A stretch of DNA of 46,087 bases, taken from positions 1 to 46,087 of the forward strand of contig CAMVCB010000012.1 in assembly GCA_947165895.1 (NCBI GenBank). The letters are read 5' to 3'. The stretch comes from an uncultured Treponema sp. (GTDB lineage: Bacteria; Spirochaetota; Spirochaetia; Treponematales; Treponemataceae). The position numbers and the translations under genes were made by a program. Of this stretch, positions 1 to 9,400 are shown piece by piece. Under the pieces are notes generated by a model that made no database searches, was not told the origin of the DNA, and worked only from the letters and a program-made list of their open reading frames with translations. Numbering within the stretch: the stretch's first letter is position 1; every line of letters starts with the position of its first letter.

Positions 1-117
1 TTATTTAACATATCTTTTTGTAGTTTGACGCTGTAAGTTTCATGGGTATTCCCGCAAAAGTGCAGTGGAAGTGTCTCCTTCCAAAGTGTCAGACTCGCAC
101 GCATAGCGTGCTCGGAG

Positions 118-190
118 CCGTTTTGTCGGATAATCCTAAAATGACCCGCTGCCGCAGCTCATTTTTTAACGGATTTCCGATTATCGGCTA
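118..190. repeat. Dispersed structured repeat, family A, copy 1
   Basis: This copy shares one architecture with 22113-22184: a CCGTTTTGTC lead, an ATAATCC arm followed by TAA, a central hairpin, TTAACGGAT, then CGATTATCGG. The central stem is AAAATGA/TCATTTT here and AACTCGA/TCGAGTT in the other copy. Both sides of the stem therefore changed together while the loop (about CCGCTGCCGCAG) and flanks stayed similar. That pattern suggests a folded element. It lies in non-coding DNA near the 3' end of the leftward PHP gene. Confidence 0.7.
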
Positions 191-359
191 GTAGATAGCT
201 GCCCACTGGTAGAAATCCCTGTCACTTTGGTAGCTAGTCTTTGATAATTATCCACCTTAAGCTCATTAAATCTTCAACACGGACTCCTTTCAAATATAAA
301 GCCGTAGGAAAACTTGCACTTGCATCAGTAACTTACCCCATCCACTTTTCCCGTCCCCT

Positions 360-430
360 GCCTCCGAGCGTGGAGGGCCGCGAAGCGGGTGCGTTAGCAC
401 CGACCGTAGGGGAGCCCGGAAGGCGAGTGG
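360..430. repeat. Run of adjacent mini-hairpins
   Basis: Several short palindromes follow each other almost without gaps: CCTCC/GGAGG around GAGCGT, CCGC/GCGG around GAA, and GTGC/GCAC around GTTA, then further G+C-rich inverted segments. The GAA-looped unit contains GCGAAGC, a sequence known to form exceptionally stable DNA mini-hairpins. Similar strings occur at several other intergenic sites in this window. No coding function is apparent. Confidence 0.6.
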
Positions 431-475
431 GTAGACTGCACCTGGCCAGGAATCAAAATATTTTTATTGTAATGA

Positions 476-1324
476 TTAATGGTTTTCCAGCCAGGGCTTG
501 AGGTTTTCGGTCCAGAAGCGGTCTTCGATTTTTTTGCCGCCGCAGGTGTGACCCAGTTTGCGGTCTGCTCGGATTTTTTCGCCATGGAAATCGCTGGCGG
601 CTGTAATGAAATAGCCGATTTTTTTGCCCAGCTCTTCAAGGCGGAGACATTCTGTCACCCGGGCACCCGGATGATAGGCTTCCATGCCCACTACTCCACG
701 GTCGTAAAAATCTTTGAGCGCGTCCGGCAGCTTTCCCCAGGAAAGAAAAAGAGACATTGGATGGGCAATTACCGGTGCTCCGCCTGATTCACGGATGGCT
801 ATGATTGCTTCATCAAGATTTGTGCCGACTTTCTTTACATACCAGGGGCGGCCATGAGCTAAAAAGCGGTCGAAGGCCTGCTGGCGGTGTCTTACAATGC
901 CTTTTTTCTGCAGCATTGCGGCAAAGTGGGGACGGCCAAGAATTGTATCTGGAAATTCCTGGTACATTTCGTCCAGGGTGATATCAACGCCATCGGCCCT
1001 CATCAGATTGATGATTTTTTCATTTCTTATATGGCGGTTTTCTACAACGGCATTTAAAATCTGCTGCAGGCTTGAACTTATTTCTTTGAGTCCAAGTCCC
1101 AAAAGGTGAAATTCTCCGGTAGGAAAGTTAATGCTGAGTTCTGTTCCGTGAACAAAGGTAAGACCTGCTTTATCGGCCTGGGCTTGTGCTTCTTTATTTC
1201 CATTAACTGTATCGTGATCGGTAAGTGCAATAACTGATATATTTTTTTCAGCGGCTTTCTGAATAATTTCTGCGGGACTGTACTGTCCGTCTGATGCTGT
1301 AGAATGCACATGTAAATCAATCAT
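476..1324 (-). CDS. PHP-domain phosphoesterase (TrpH/YciV-like)
   Basis: This is a 282-residue polymerase-and-histidinol-phosphatase domain protein. The start ATG at 1324 gives MIDLHVHS, placing the metal-binding His-x-His at residues 5 and 7; the upstream in-frame ATG only adds a short odd extension. Visible metal-site motifs in order are DLHVHSTASDG, LTDHDT, GTELS, VIAHP and SDFHGE, the usual PHP series. Members of the TrpH/YciV group hydrolyse 3',5'-nucleoside bisphosphates or trim short RNA 5' ends; that specific activity is inferred from family resemblance. The gene is divergent from the tandem-CNB regulator at 1397 and probably monocistronic. The protein looks cytoplasmic, with no signal peptide. 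Family placement is firm, substrate is not. Confidence 0.85.
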   Translation of the reverse strand: MIDLHVHSTASDGQYSPAEIIQKAAEKNISVIALTDHDTVNGNKEAQAQADKAGLTFVHGTELSINFPTGEFHLLGLGLKEISSSLQQILNAVVENRHIRNEKIINLMRADGVDITLDEMYQEFPDTILGRPHFAAMLQKKGIVRHRQQAFDRFLAHGRPWYVKKVGTNLDEAIIAIRESGGAPVIAHPMSLFLSWGKLPDALKDFYDRGVVGMEAYHPGARVTECLRLEELGKKIGYFITAASDFHGEKIRADRKLGHTCGGKKIEDRFWTENLKPWLENH

Positions 1325-1354
1325 AAGATAATAATAGCACAAAATAAATTTCTA

Positions 1355-1363
1355 TGGTATAAT
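1355..1363 (+). promoter_or_regulatory. Extended -10 promoter for the CNB regulator
   Basis: TGG followed by TATAAT (1358-1363) makes an extended -10 element about 33 bases before the ATG at 1397. There is no good -35 hexamer at the right distance, as expected for an extended -10 promoter. A GGGG run near 1383-1386 could act as the ribosome binding site. Confidence 0.5.
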
Positions 1364-1396
1364 GTTACCAAATAGTTTTTATGGGGTCAAAAAAGT

Positions 1397-2638
1397 ATGC
1401 CAAAGGCAATAAAGTACACTGCTGATTCAATTATTTATTTTGCGGGTAATCAGGATTTTCGTATTTTTATTTTGCAGAGCGGATCGATTTCTCTTTCAAG
1501 CATTGATATTGAAACTGGAAATGAAGTTATTGACCATGTAAAGAGCGGTGAATTTTTTGGCGTTAAATCTGCTCTGGGTAAATTTTGCCGCGAAGAAACT
1601 GCCCGTGCCCTTGTACCTTCGGTTGTTATTGCCCTTACTGTTGCCGAATTTGAAAATATCTTCGTAAATAATAAAGAATTGATTTTGAAAATGCTCCGTG
1701 TATTTTCTAATCAGCTGCGTCAGATTCATAAAAAGACTGAATCAATATTAAACAATATTTCTACTGATCAGCAGAGCGGAATGCTTTCTGTAGCAAACAG
1801 CTTTTACAATGATGAGCAGTACAAGCCGGCATCTGATGTATTTTTGAAATTTTTGAAGCGATATCCGAATTCTCCGAAAAAGAATGAGGTAATGAAGCTT
1901 TATCAGATTTCAAAGCTTAAGGCAGACAAGCTTTCGGCTTTTAATAAAAATACTGATTTTGGTGATGATGATAATGATCCTTCTGTTCATCTTTTTGCCC
2001 TGCCGTCGGCTTTTGAACGTTTTGCAAAGATGTATGCCCCAGGCGAAGTAATTATTTCTGAATTTGAGCCGGGCGAATCTTTCTATCTTATTCAGCGGGG
2101 TAATGTTCAGCTGATTAAGTGTGTAAACGGTTCAAAAAAGAATCTTGATATCCTTAAGCCTGGTGAGCTTTTTGGTGAAATGGCTATTCTTGACAATTCA
2201 CCGCGTTCTGCAACCTGTATGGCAATTGGAAATGTAAAGTGTCTTGAATTTAACAAGGCAAACTTCCAGCTTTTGATTACGGGTAACCCGCAGATTGCCC
2301 TCCACCTTTTGAAGCTTTTCTGCAAGCGCATTAATGACCAGAAACGCCGCTTTAGAATCCTCTGTATTAAGGATTTGCAGGCCCGTCTTTCTGATGTATT
2401 TATGCTTCTTGATGAGATGAAGCCTCATACTAACGAGAATGAAAAGCAGCGTAAGTTTAATGTTACTGTAAACGATGTTGCAAACTGGGCCGGTCTTTCT
2501 TCTGAAATTACAAGAGATGAGCTTGCAAAGCTTGCTGCCCAGCGTAAGGTTGAAATTTATGATGACTACATTATTGTCTCAAATATCAACGAAATGAAAC
2601 GATTGTACGAGTCACGAGTGATGGCCGGAAGCCTCTAA
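1397..2638 (+). CDS. Tandem cyclic-nucleotide-binding, Crp-type regulator
   Basis: A 413-residue protein with two cNMP-binding folds (about residues 5-110 and 205-310), a linker with a TPR-like helical stretch (about 125-170), and a C-terminal Crp-like winged helix (about 335-400). The second CNB domain has a well-formed phosphate-binding cassette, PGELFGEMAILDNSPRSATC, with the Glu and Arg that contact the cyclic phosphate. The first has only a degenerate version (GEFFGVKSAL), so it may not bind nucleotide. This double-CNB architecture recalls spirochaete Crp-like proteins. A role as a second-messenger-responsive transcription factor is inferred. The ATG at 1381 is out of frame, so 1397 is the chosen start. 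Followed directly by tRNA-Thr. Confidence 0.8.
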   Translation: MPKAIKYTADSIIYFAGNQDFRIFILQSGSISLSSIDIETGNEVIDHVKSGEFFGVKSALGKFCREETARALVPSVVIALTVAEFENIFVNNKELILKMLRVFSNQLRQIHKKTESILNNISTDQQSGMLSVANSFYNDEQYKPASDVFLKFLKRYPNSPKKNEVMKLYQISKLKADKLSAFNKNTDFGDDDNDPSVHLFALPSAFERFAKMYAPGEVIISEFEPGESFYLIQRGNVQLIKCVNGSKKNLDILKPGELFGEMAILDNSPRSATCMAIGNVKCLEFNKANFQLLITGNPQIALHLLKLFCKRINDQKRRFRILCIKDLQARLSDVFMLLDEMKPHTNENEKQRKFNVTVNDVANWAGLSSEITRDELAKLAAQRKVEIYDDYIIVSNINEMKRLYESRVMAGSL

Positions 2639-2662
2639 TCAAAGACTTTTACATATATTTTT

Positions 2663-2735
2663 GCCAACATAGCTCACCTGGTAGAGCAGCTCCCTCGTAA
2701 CGAGCAGGTAGTTGGTTCGAGTCCGACTGTTGGCT
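2663..2735 (+). tRNA. tRNA-Thr (anticodon CGT)
   Basis: A 73-nt cloverleaf without encoded CCA: acceptor GCCAACA/TGTTGGC, D-arm GCTC/GAGC, anticodon arm GCTCC/CGAGC with a C-C mismatch at the loop-proximal pair, loop CTCGTAA with anticodon CGT at 2696-2698, and T-arm GTTGG/CCGAC with the TTCGAGT loop. It decodes ACG. It lies 24 bases after the CNB regulator and is followed by an intrinsic terminator. Confidence 0.93.
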
Positions 2736-2752
2736 ATGAACTGTTTATTATT

Positions 2753-2790
2753 TGCGCATATCCTTAAAAATGGGTGTGCGCATTTTTTTT
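2753..2790 (+). terminator. Intrinsic terminator after tRNA-Thr
   Basis: The arms TGCGCATATCC and GGGTGTGCGCA pair over 11 bp with G-T wobbles around a short A-rich loop, followed by eight T residues. Confidence 0.85.
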
Positions 2791-2796
2791 GCAGGA

Positions 2797-2990
2797 ACTC
2801 GAACCAACTAGCGTAGTGAGCGCGCCGACAGGCGAAAATTGCTCTTGCGATTGGTAAATCTGTTAGGCACTGGAAGGGTTGCCGAAGGCAAGGATTTTTG
2901 GGAGCGCAGCGGACAAAAAGACCAAGCGTTAGCGGGCCCTGGAAGCGCCGACCTGAGCGCAGCGAGGGGAACAGCTTGGAAAATGATTTG
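2797..2990. repeat. Mini-hairpin cluster headed by an antisense tRNA-Thr T-arm
   Basis: The stretch opens with ACTCGAACCAACTA (2797-2810), the exact reverse complement of the T-arm of the tRNA-Thr just upstream (2709-2722). G+C-rich short palindromes follow, including TTGCC GAA GGCAA, a GGAGCGCAGCGGA unit flanked by T5 and A5, and AGCGTTAGCGG. The 360-bp gap before pckG otherwise shows no supportable gene. Confidence 0.6.
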
Positions 2991-3097
2991 ATAAATGCGC
3001 TTTTCTTCTATTGAACACACAATAAAAAATCGTTAAATTATATTTGAAATATTTCGGTTTCCTGGGGAGGCCGACGTATAAATTTAAGGAGTTTTAA

Positions 3098-4942
3098 ATG
3101 ACAGTTAATGACATTAAGAATGCCAAGATTAAAGCTTGGATCGAAGAATGTGTTAAAATGTGTGAACCAGACAATGTTTTTGTTGTTGATGGTTCTAAAA
3201 AAGAGTATGACGAATTGATGCAGAAATGTGTTAAAGCTGGTCTTGCTACTCCACTCAAAGCTAAAGAAAATTGTTTCTTGTTCCGCTCACTTCCTAGTGA
3301 CGTTGCTCGTGTTGAATCACGAACTTTCATCTCTTCTGTAAAAGAGGAAGATGCAGGTCCTACAAACCACTGGATTGATCCAAAAGAATTGAAAGCTACA
3401 ATGAAAGGTCTTTACACAGGTTGTATGCACGGTCGTACAATGTATGTTATTCCTTTCTGCATGGGACCTCTTGGTTCTCCAATTGCAAAATACGGTGTTG
3501 AACTTACAGATTCAGAGTACGTTGTTTTGAACATGGACATCATGACACGTGCCGGCGAAAAAGTATGGCAGTACCTCGATGACAACTTTGTTCCATGTCT
3601 TCACTCAGTTGGTAAGCCTCTTAACAACGGCGAAAAAGACAATGGTGTATGGCCTTGTGCTGACGTTGAACACAAATACATCTCTCAGTTCCCTGAAGAG
3701 CACCTCATCTGGTCTTACGGTTCTGGATACGGTGGAAACGCTCTTCTTGGTAAGAAATGTTTTGCTCTTCGTATTGCTACTGTTATCGCTCGTGAAGAGG
3801 GATGGCTTGCAGAGCACATGCTTATCTTGAAATTGACTAACCCTAAGGGTGAAGTTAAATACGTTACAGGTGCTTTCCCAAGTGCCTGCGGTAAAACAAA
3901 CCTCGCTATGTTGATTCCTACTATCCCAGGATGGAAGGTTGAAACTGTAGGTGATGATATTGCATGGATGAAGTTCGGAAAAGACGGACGTCTCTACGCT
4001 ATCAACCCAGAAGCAGGTTTCTTCGGAGTTGCTCCAGGAACTTCTGCTGAATCTAACAAGAACGCTCTTATTTCTGCTGAAAAGAACACAATCTATACTA
4101 ACTGTGCTCTTACAGAAGACGGTGACGTTTGGTGGGAAGGAATCGGTTACCCTGCAAAAGGTAAGCTTGTTGACTGGAAAGGACAGACTCGTGATGCTCT
4201 TCCAAAAGACAAATCTCCTAAGGGTGAAGAATTTGCTCATCCAAATGCACGCTTTACAGCTCCTGCTAAGCAGTGTCCATGTATCGCATCTGACTGGGAA
4301 AGCCCGGAAGGTGTACCTATTTCTGCTATTTTGTTCGGTGGTCGCCGCCCTTCAACTGTACCTCTCGTACACCAGGCACGCAGCTGGAACCACGGTGTAT
4401 TCCTTGGATCTATCGTAGGTTCAGAAATCACTGCTGCTTCTACAATCGATGCAAGTCAGGTTGGTAAGATTCGCCGTGACCCATTCGCTATCCTCCCATT
4501 CTGCGGATACAACATGGGTGACTACTTCCAGCACTGGATTGACGTTGGTGCAAAAGCTGATCAGGACAAGCTTCCTAAGATCTTCTACGTTAACTGGTTC
4601 CGCAAGGACGAAAACAACAAGGATCTTCCAGGCGGATTCATGTGGCCAGGATACGGTGATAACTCACGCGTTCTTGCATGGATCTTCGACCGCTGTAACG
4701 GCGTAGACAATGCTGTAGACACACCAATCGGACTTATGCCAAAAGATGGTGCTTTGAATACAGACGGTCTTTGCGACTGCTACAAGAAGACTCTTCCAGA
4801 AATCCTCAAGGTTGATGTTGAAGGATGGAAGAAAGAAGTTAAGGATATTCGTGAAAACCATTATCCAAAATTCGGTAAGCACTTGCCAAAAGAATTGACT
4901 GCAATTCTTGATGACCTCGAGAGCCGCTTGAACAAAGCATAA
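3098..4942 (+). CDS. pckG: Phosphoenolpyruvate carboxykinase (GTP)
   Basis: A 614-residue GTP-dependent PEP carboxykinase (EC 4.1.1.32), which interconverts oxaloacetate plus GTP with PEP, CO2 and GDP. The nucleotide loop FPSACGKTN (about residues 259-267) includes the reactive cysteine characteristic of the GTP family. [10 protein letters not shown] forms the metal-binding kinase-2 motif, and [14 protein letters not shown] holds the substrate-binding arginines. Length matches the family. In an anaerobic fermenter it probably runs toward oxaloacetate for succinate formation; that direction is inferred. AAGGAG lies just before the ATG. Codon use looks more C-rich at third positions and more uniform than in the neighbours, fitting high expression. 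A single-gene unit closed by its own terminator. Confidence 0.95.
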   Translation: MTVNDIKNAKIKAWIEECVKMCEPDNVFVVDGSKKEYDELMQKCVKAGLATPLKAKENCFLFRSLPSDVARVESRTFISSVKEEDAGPTNHWIDPKELKATMKGLYTGCMHGRTMYVIPFCMGPLGSPIAKYGVELTDSEYVVLNMDIMTRAGEKVWQYLDDNFVPCLHSVGKPLNNGEKDNGVWPCADVEHKYISQFPEEHLIWSYGSGYGGNALLGKKCFALRIATVIAREEGWLAEHMLILKLTNPKGEVKYVTGAFPSACGKTNLAMLIPTIPGWKVETVGDDIAWMKFGKDGRLYAINPEAGFFGVAPGTSAESNKNALISAEKNTIYTNCALTEDGDVWWEGIGYPAKGKLVDWKGQTRDALPKDKSPKGEEFAHPNARFTAPAKQCPCIASDWESPEGVPISAILFGGRRPSTVPLVHQARSWNHGVFLGSIVGSEITAASTIDASQVGKIRRDPFAILPFCGYNMGDYFQHWIDVGAKADQDKLPKIFYVNWFRKDENNKDLPGGFMWPGYGDNSRVLAWIFDRCNGVDNAVDTPIGLMPKDGALNTDGLCDCYKKTLPEILKVDVEGWKKEVKDIRENHYPKFGKHLPKELTAILDDLESRLNKA

Positions 4943-4964
4943 GTTTAGTTCTTAAGAGAATATG

Positions 4965-4995
4965 AAGCCCTGCCGGAAACGACAGGGCTTTTTTT
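4965..4995 (+). terminator. Intrinsic terminator of pckG
   Basis: AAGCCCTG and CAGGGCTT form an 8-bp stem around a ten-base loop, followed by a T run. It lies 22 bases after the pckG stop and also faces the 3' end of the convergent methyltransferase gene. Confidence 0.9.
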
Positions 4996-5051
4996 ATAAA
5001 AATGCTTGGCAAATAGAGGTTCTCCGCGAAAGCATTTTTTGGAAGGTGAAA

Positions 5052-6026
5052 TTATTTTTCTACAGGGATATGAATCCAGGTCAGCTCATGCTTGTTGTAG
5101 TTGAGGTGAACTATGCGGCTGTAAGGAATTTTGGCGAACTGGGTGATTAAAGGCCAGTCGATTTCGCCCTGCATTTTAATTGTGCAGATCATTTTGATTT
5201 TTGGATCATATTCAAGCCAGGTTTTTATCCACTGGAGCAGGCGCTCAGGATAGCAGATTACATCACTAAAAATCCAGTCGAAGGGACCGAGTTCATCTGG
5301 TTTGAATGTGAAGGCGTCGTGTGCCTGGAAAGTAATCAGAGGATTTTTCATAAGGCTGTCTGCCAGAGGAGCACGGTCAACGGCAAATACTGTTGCTCCC
5401 AGTCCCGCAAGTACCCAGGTCCAGCCGCCCGGGCAGGCGCCGGCTTCAAAGCAGCGGTCACCAGCCTTCGGAAGCTCGCAGCCGGTAAAAAGGCGAGCCA
5501 TAGTAAGGCTTTCCTGAATTTTAAGGTAGGCGCGGCTAGGCGGATTTTCATGGTCTTCAATAAAATGGAGGGTGCCGGCCGGAAGATTGCTGCTTGTTTC
5601 TGCGCTGGCAATCAGTGTGTGCTCATCGATGAGGGTGTAAAGTCCGATTGGAGAGCGGGGAATTTCTACAGGGAAGTTTCGGTCTTTAAGATTTATGTAG
5701 GGAAGTTTTTCCTGAATGAGGTTTGCGCGGCGGAAGCATTTGAACTGGTATGGTGCCCAGTTGCGCTGTATTTTTTTCAGCTCGGCTGCGGCTTCGCCGA
5801 TTGATTCAAAAGTAAGAATAAAAGGCTTGAGCATAACGGTGCGGGCCCAGTAGGGAAGGACTTCTCCGGCTGCCGGGAGATTTTGGTAATAGAAAAGGTC
5901 GCCGTAGCGGGCGGAAGGAGAGGCTGTAATCTCAAAGCGGTTTTTGAGTTCTGATAATAATACTTCTGACCATTCGGGGAAGGCAAGAAAGGCGCGTCCC
6001 GAAAGCTGTCTTATAGATGTGCTCAT
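5052..6026 (-). CDS. RlmM-like 2'-O-ribose RNA methyltransferase
   Basis: A 324-residue protein resembling RlmM, the S-adenosylmethionine-dependent enzyme that 2'-O-methylates a cytidine of 23S rRNA. The C-terminal half is an FtsJ-type Rossmann fold: the SAM loop FEAGACPGGWTWVL lies near residues 186-200, followed by VFAVDRAPL, the acidic FDWIFSDV, and the lysine of CTIKMQ. These supply parts of the usual Lys-Asp-Lys-Glu catalytic set. The N-terminal half would hold the THUMP-like RNA-binding region, which I recognise only weakly. Its start ATG overlaps the stop of the PilZ gene by four bases (ATGA), so the two are translationally coupled. RlmM itself is best known from proteobacteria, so target identity is uncertain. 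Confidence 0.75.
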   Translation of the reverse strand: MSTSIRQLSGRAFLAFPEWSEVLLSELKNRFEITASPSARYGDLFYYQNLPAAGEVLPYWARTVMLKPFILTFESIGEAAAELKKIQRNWAPYQFKCFRRANLIQEKLPYINLKDRNFPVEIPRSPIGLYTLIDEHTLIASAETSSNLPAGTLHFIEDHENPPSRAYLKIQESLTMARLFTGCELPKAGDRCFEAGACPGGWTWVLAGLGATVFAVDRAPLADSLMKNPLITFQAHDAFTFKPDELGPFDWIFSDVICYPERLLQWIKTWLEYDPKIKMICTIKMQGEIDWPLITQFAKIPYSRIVHLNYNKHELTWIHIPVEK

Positions 6027-6379
6027 TTTATTTCCGGAAGCTGATCTTCTGAAAGCTCTTCAAGGTGACTGATAAAATCGTTGAGGCGGTTAGCATCGGG
6101 AGAGTAAAGAACTTTAAAGCCGATATAAGTGTTTCCATCCTGCTCCTTTACCCACTGGGGCAGGCATTTTAATTTAAGTGGAGTTAAATCTGCTGTACTT
6201 GAAGGAAGAATTTCCATGTCATATTCATTTTCCAGATCTACAACAACAGGGAAGGCATAGTGAACTTTTAATCCTGAAGCACTGATATCATCAAGAATGC
6301 CGGGAAGGGCACAAAGCTCCTGAGAAGTGATTTTTCCAATTTCCTTAAATCTGGTGGAATTTCTTTTTTCTGTATCCAT
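6023..6379 (-). CDS. PilZ-domain protein, probable c-di-GMP receptor
   Basis: A 118-residue single-domain PilZ protein. Both parts of the c-di-GMP signature are visible: RxxxR at residues 6-10 (KRNSTR) and DxSxxG at 31-36 (DISASG). Single PilZ domains bind cyclic di-GMP and pass the signal to motility, adhesion or secretion machinery through partner proteins. The partner cannot be read from the sequence. The gene overlaps the downstream methyltransferase start by four bases and lies downstream of the large secreted-protein gene on the same strand, so it could be co-transcribed with either. No signal peptide or membrane segment. Confidence 0.82.
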   Translation of the reverse strand: MDTEKRNSTRFKEIGKITSQELCALPGILDDISASGLKVHYAFPVVVDLENEYDMEILPSSTADLTPLKLKCLPQWVKEQDGNTYIGFKVLYSPDANRLNDFISHLEELSEDQLPEIK

Positions 6380-6404
6380 CAGTCTAATTATAGAGAAAAA
6401 CAGA

Positions 6405-9400
6405 TTATTTTACTACCATAACTTTTCGGTTCTCGTCTATGCCGGGGCCCTTAATGATTACAAAATACATTCCGCGTGCAACTTCACTTCCTGCGTTGTT
6501 GCGGCCGTCCCAGTAGTAAAAATGTTCACCGGCGCCAGCGTTTCCGTGGGCAAGATATTTTACGATGTTTCCGTCAATCGTCATAATCATAATGTCAAGA
6601 TTTCCGCTGGACGGCATATTAACTTTAAGGACGGTTTTTTCTCCTGCCGCCGCATTTATTACGTTATTCAAAATTGTAACGCCGCCCCGCTGCTCAGTGA
6701 TGGATTTGAGGGTGATGTACCAGGGACTTAGGCTGAGCAGGTCTGAGCTGTTTGAAAGATTAAAGGCAAAAAGCGGATATGAAATCGATTTTGATAAATC
6801 ATAGGTTCCTGCGTCTGAGCTTAAAAGAACCGGTGTTAAAATGTGCTGAAGGGGGGTATTTGAAGCATCGGCGATTGCAAAGAGGAAGGAAAGCTGGGAG
6901 CCAGTCTTCATTTTGCTAACCTGATCTTTTGCTACTATAAAATTAAAGCCTTGTACTTCATTTGCTGATTTTATTTTATCGCTTACAGATGTGTAGTAAT
7001 TCGAATTCAGGGAAGTCGAGTAGGAATCAAAAATCTTACCGTCCAGGTTTGCAAGCCAGGCCTCGCTTTGTGAGTCAAAATTCGTATTGAAAACAGTGAA
7101 ACGGGAATCGGAATCCGGGCTGTCTGAGATAAGAAGCTTGAGGGAATTAATTTCTGAAGCAGCTTTTGAAACAAGGGTGAATTCTGTTCCATAAGAAAGA
7201 GTTCCGTAATTTTTCTGATTTTTTGAAAAATCATGGACGGCAGAAGAGCCTTCGCCATAAATATTATGGTAAGCGGATGCTATATTTTCACCACCGTCAG
7301 AAGTTCCTGAATTATAAGCATGGGAAGGTGTTACCGCACCGACTGCAAAATCAGAAATTGTATGAGCGGTATTTAATGCCATGTAGGTGGTGCCGTCTTT
7401 TGTGTGGTCTGTATCGGATTTCTGAATGAAGCTTACAGGAAGGCCAGGGAGTCCAGTCTGATGATCGTAAGTGGTCGGCGGATACAAAGGATTTCCGCCT
7501 GCATCTTTTGGCGCAACAAGTCGGATATAAAGATTTTCAACGTCGGAAAGGGTAACTTTTTTTGTAAGGCGCATTGTGACTGAAGAAAGTCCTTGTGATG
7601 AGGTTTTTATAACTGCCCTCTGGTTTCTATCTATCTGAAGGTCAGAAGGGTGAGCATTACCTGATGAATCGATTGAAAAAAGCTGGAAACAGAGAGGTAA
7701 AAGCTCTTCCATACTCTGAGTAATCGGGATTCTTGTGGAAGCATCCGTGTAATAGGATATTTTTGAAGATGAAGTGACAACAGGCTTTGTAAAGCCTATG
7801 ACAATTTCATTTCTGCTGACAGGGCTGAGGGAAATTGAAAAGGCCGGCGGTTCCCGTTTCTTTTTTTTATCCTCAGGAATACCGTCAGTAACATCCTTGA
7901 AAGCAGAGGCGTCCGGTGCATAGGCTTTGAGGCGTTTTCCCCATTTGTCTGTGATTACATATCCGCAGGTTACATTGCCGGAAGAGTCTGTAATGTATTG
8001 AGGAATTACAAGATAAGGAATGACAGTGCGGTATTCTCCCTTAGAGTTTGTGTAGTTTCCGCTTCCTGCGCTTGTTCCGCTTGCGTCAGTATTCCAGGTG
8101 GTATTTGCCGTGTAGAGATATAGTGAAGATTTTGGATTGGCAGGGGCATCGCTGCCTGTTTCTGAAGCATATTCTGCGGTAAATCCTGTACCGTCGGAGG
8201 TTTTGATTGCACTTGGGTAGGTAATTTTTCGTATAGGGCGCGGAAATTTTAAGTAAATTCGATTATCTGACACGGTCGTTGCTGATGAAATGCCGAATTC
8301 CTGAGAGTCGAAGTTTGTGCAGCCGGTGAGACTACAGTCTGTTGCCGGAATCTGGGCGTGGCTGCCGTCTGAAGTGCCGTCTGCGCAGGTAACAGTAATG
8401 TTTGAGATTGTAGAATTTACTACTTCTGCGCAGAAGTTTTCGGGGCTGTCATTTGGTGGAATTACAAGGCTGTTACCGGATGAGCCTGTAAGTGTGGCTC
8501 CGTTTATGTAGAAGTTTCCCTTTCCGCTTGTTCCGGCTGTGAGGCTTTTTCCCGCAGCAATAGAAAGGGTGGATGAACTGCTTACCGGATCTCCGCTAGT
8601 GATATCAAGAGAAGTTTTAGTAAAGGATTGAACCCAGCCGGAAGGACGGCTCGTAAAATGCTGATACTTAAAGGCTGAAGAATTATAATTTGGGCCCGCA
8701 ATTATGATGTCCTTACGGGCAGTAAGATTTTCATTTATGTTAATATTACCGTCTCGCAGAAGAAAAATTATGCAGTCAGCTTCAAAAGAATCAGAAAGGG
8801 TGATGTTTTTGTTTGCCGGTGACGAGTAACTGGAGGTTTGAGCCTGCAGCCAGCCCAGAGAAAGGTTATGTCCGTTTTTAGAAAAGGTGCAGCCGGAGTT
8901 TAGAATGAGCATGGTAAGGTTCATGTCGACAGGCATTGAAAAGTTTAGGCTTTCGCCAATGGAAAGAGTTTTTATTGATATTGTACTTGTATCGTTAAAG
9001 GCATATTTTAGGGGTTCTGTGTAGCTTGTGGACTTTCGCAATTCAACAATCCCGCCATAAGATGGATCTGAATCATCCCAGGTAAAAGAACTTCCGATAC
9101 CCGCTGTTTCGATTTTTTCAGTGGAAAAAGTTCCTTTCTGGAGGGTTACCTTTGAGCCTGTGGTTATTGTGAGGGATTTTACAGAAACGTTATCATTGAT
9201 TACTGGAGTTTTTGAAAGGTCTTTCTGGGAAATTTCAATGTCGTAATCCTTTAAATCTCTGATATCAGAGATGCCTGTGAGGCCAATCCAGTTATCTGTG
9301 TTAGTCCAGAACCGATTGCTGCCAGCACCTGTCCAGGTTGGAGTCTGATAGTACCAGGTTATGCGGCCAAGCTCCATAAAGCTGTCTGAAGGATTGTAGC

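Larger units (their letters stand above)
1..475. other. Non-coding stretch at the left edge
   Basis: I see no supportable gene here. The short open frames have no ribosome binding site and coincide with hairpin-rich DNA. The stretch contains one copy of a dispersed structured repeat (118-190), a lone mini-hairpin GCACGC ATA GCGTGC near 97-111, and a run of adjacent mini-hairpins at 360-430. The last few dozen bases precede the stop of the leftward PHP gene and may serve as its 3' end. Confidence 0.6.

Noticed and set aside
241..501. 86-codon rightward open frame at the left edge
   Set aside because: It runs through the mini-hairpin cluster and over the 3' end of the PHP gene, has no ribosome binding site, and its composition reflects the palindromic DNA.
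2808..3020. 70-codon leftward open frame after tRNA-Thr
   Set aside because: It translates the hairpin cluster; there is no ribosome binding site and no protein-like pattern.
3605..4240. 211-codon leftward open frame inside pckG
   Set aside because: It is an antisense shadow of the highly biased pckG codons. The translation is Ser/Phe-rich and the sense frame is a clear enzyme.
5319..5804. 161-codon rightward open frame opposite the RlmM-like gene
   Set aside because: It is antisense to a gene with a clear SAM-binding motif and coupled translation. No independent support.
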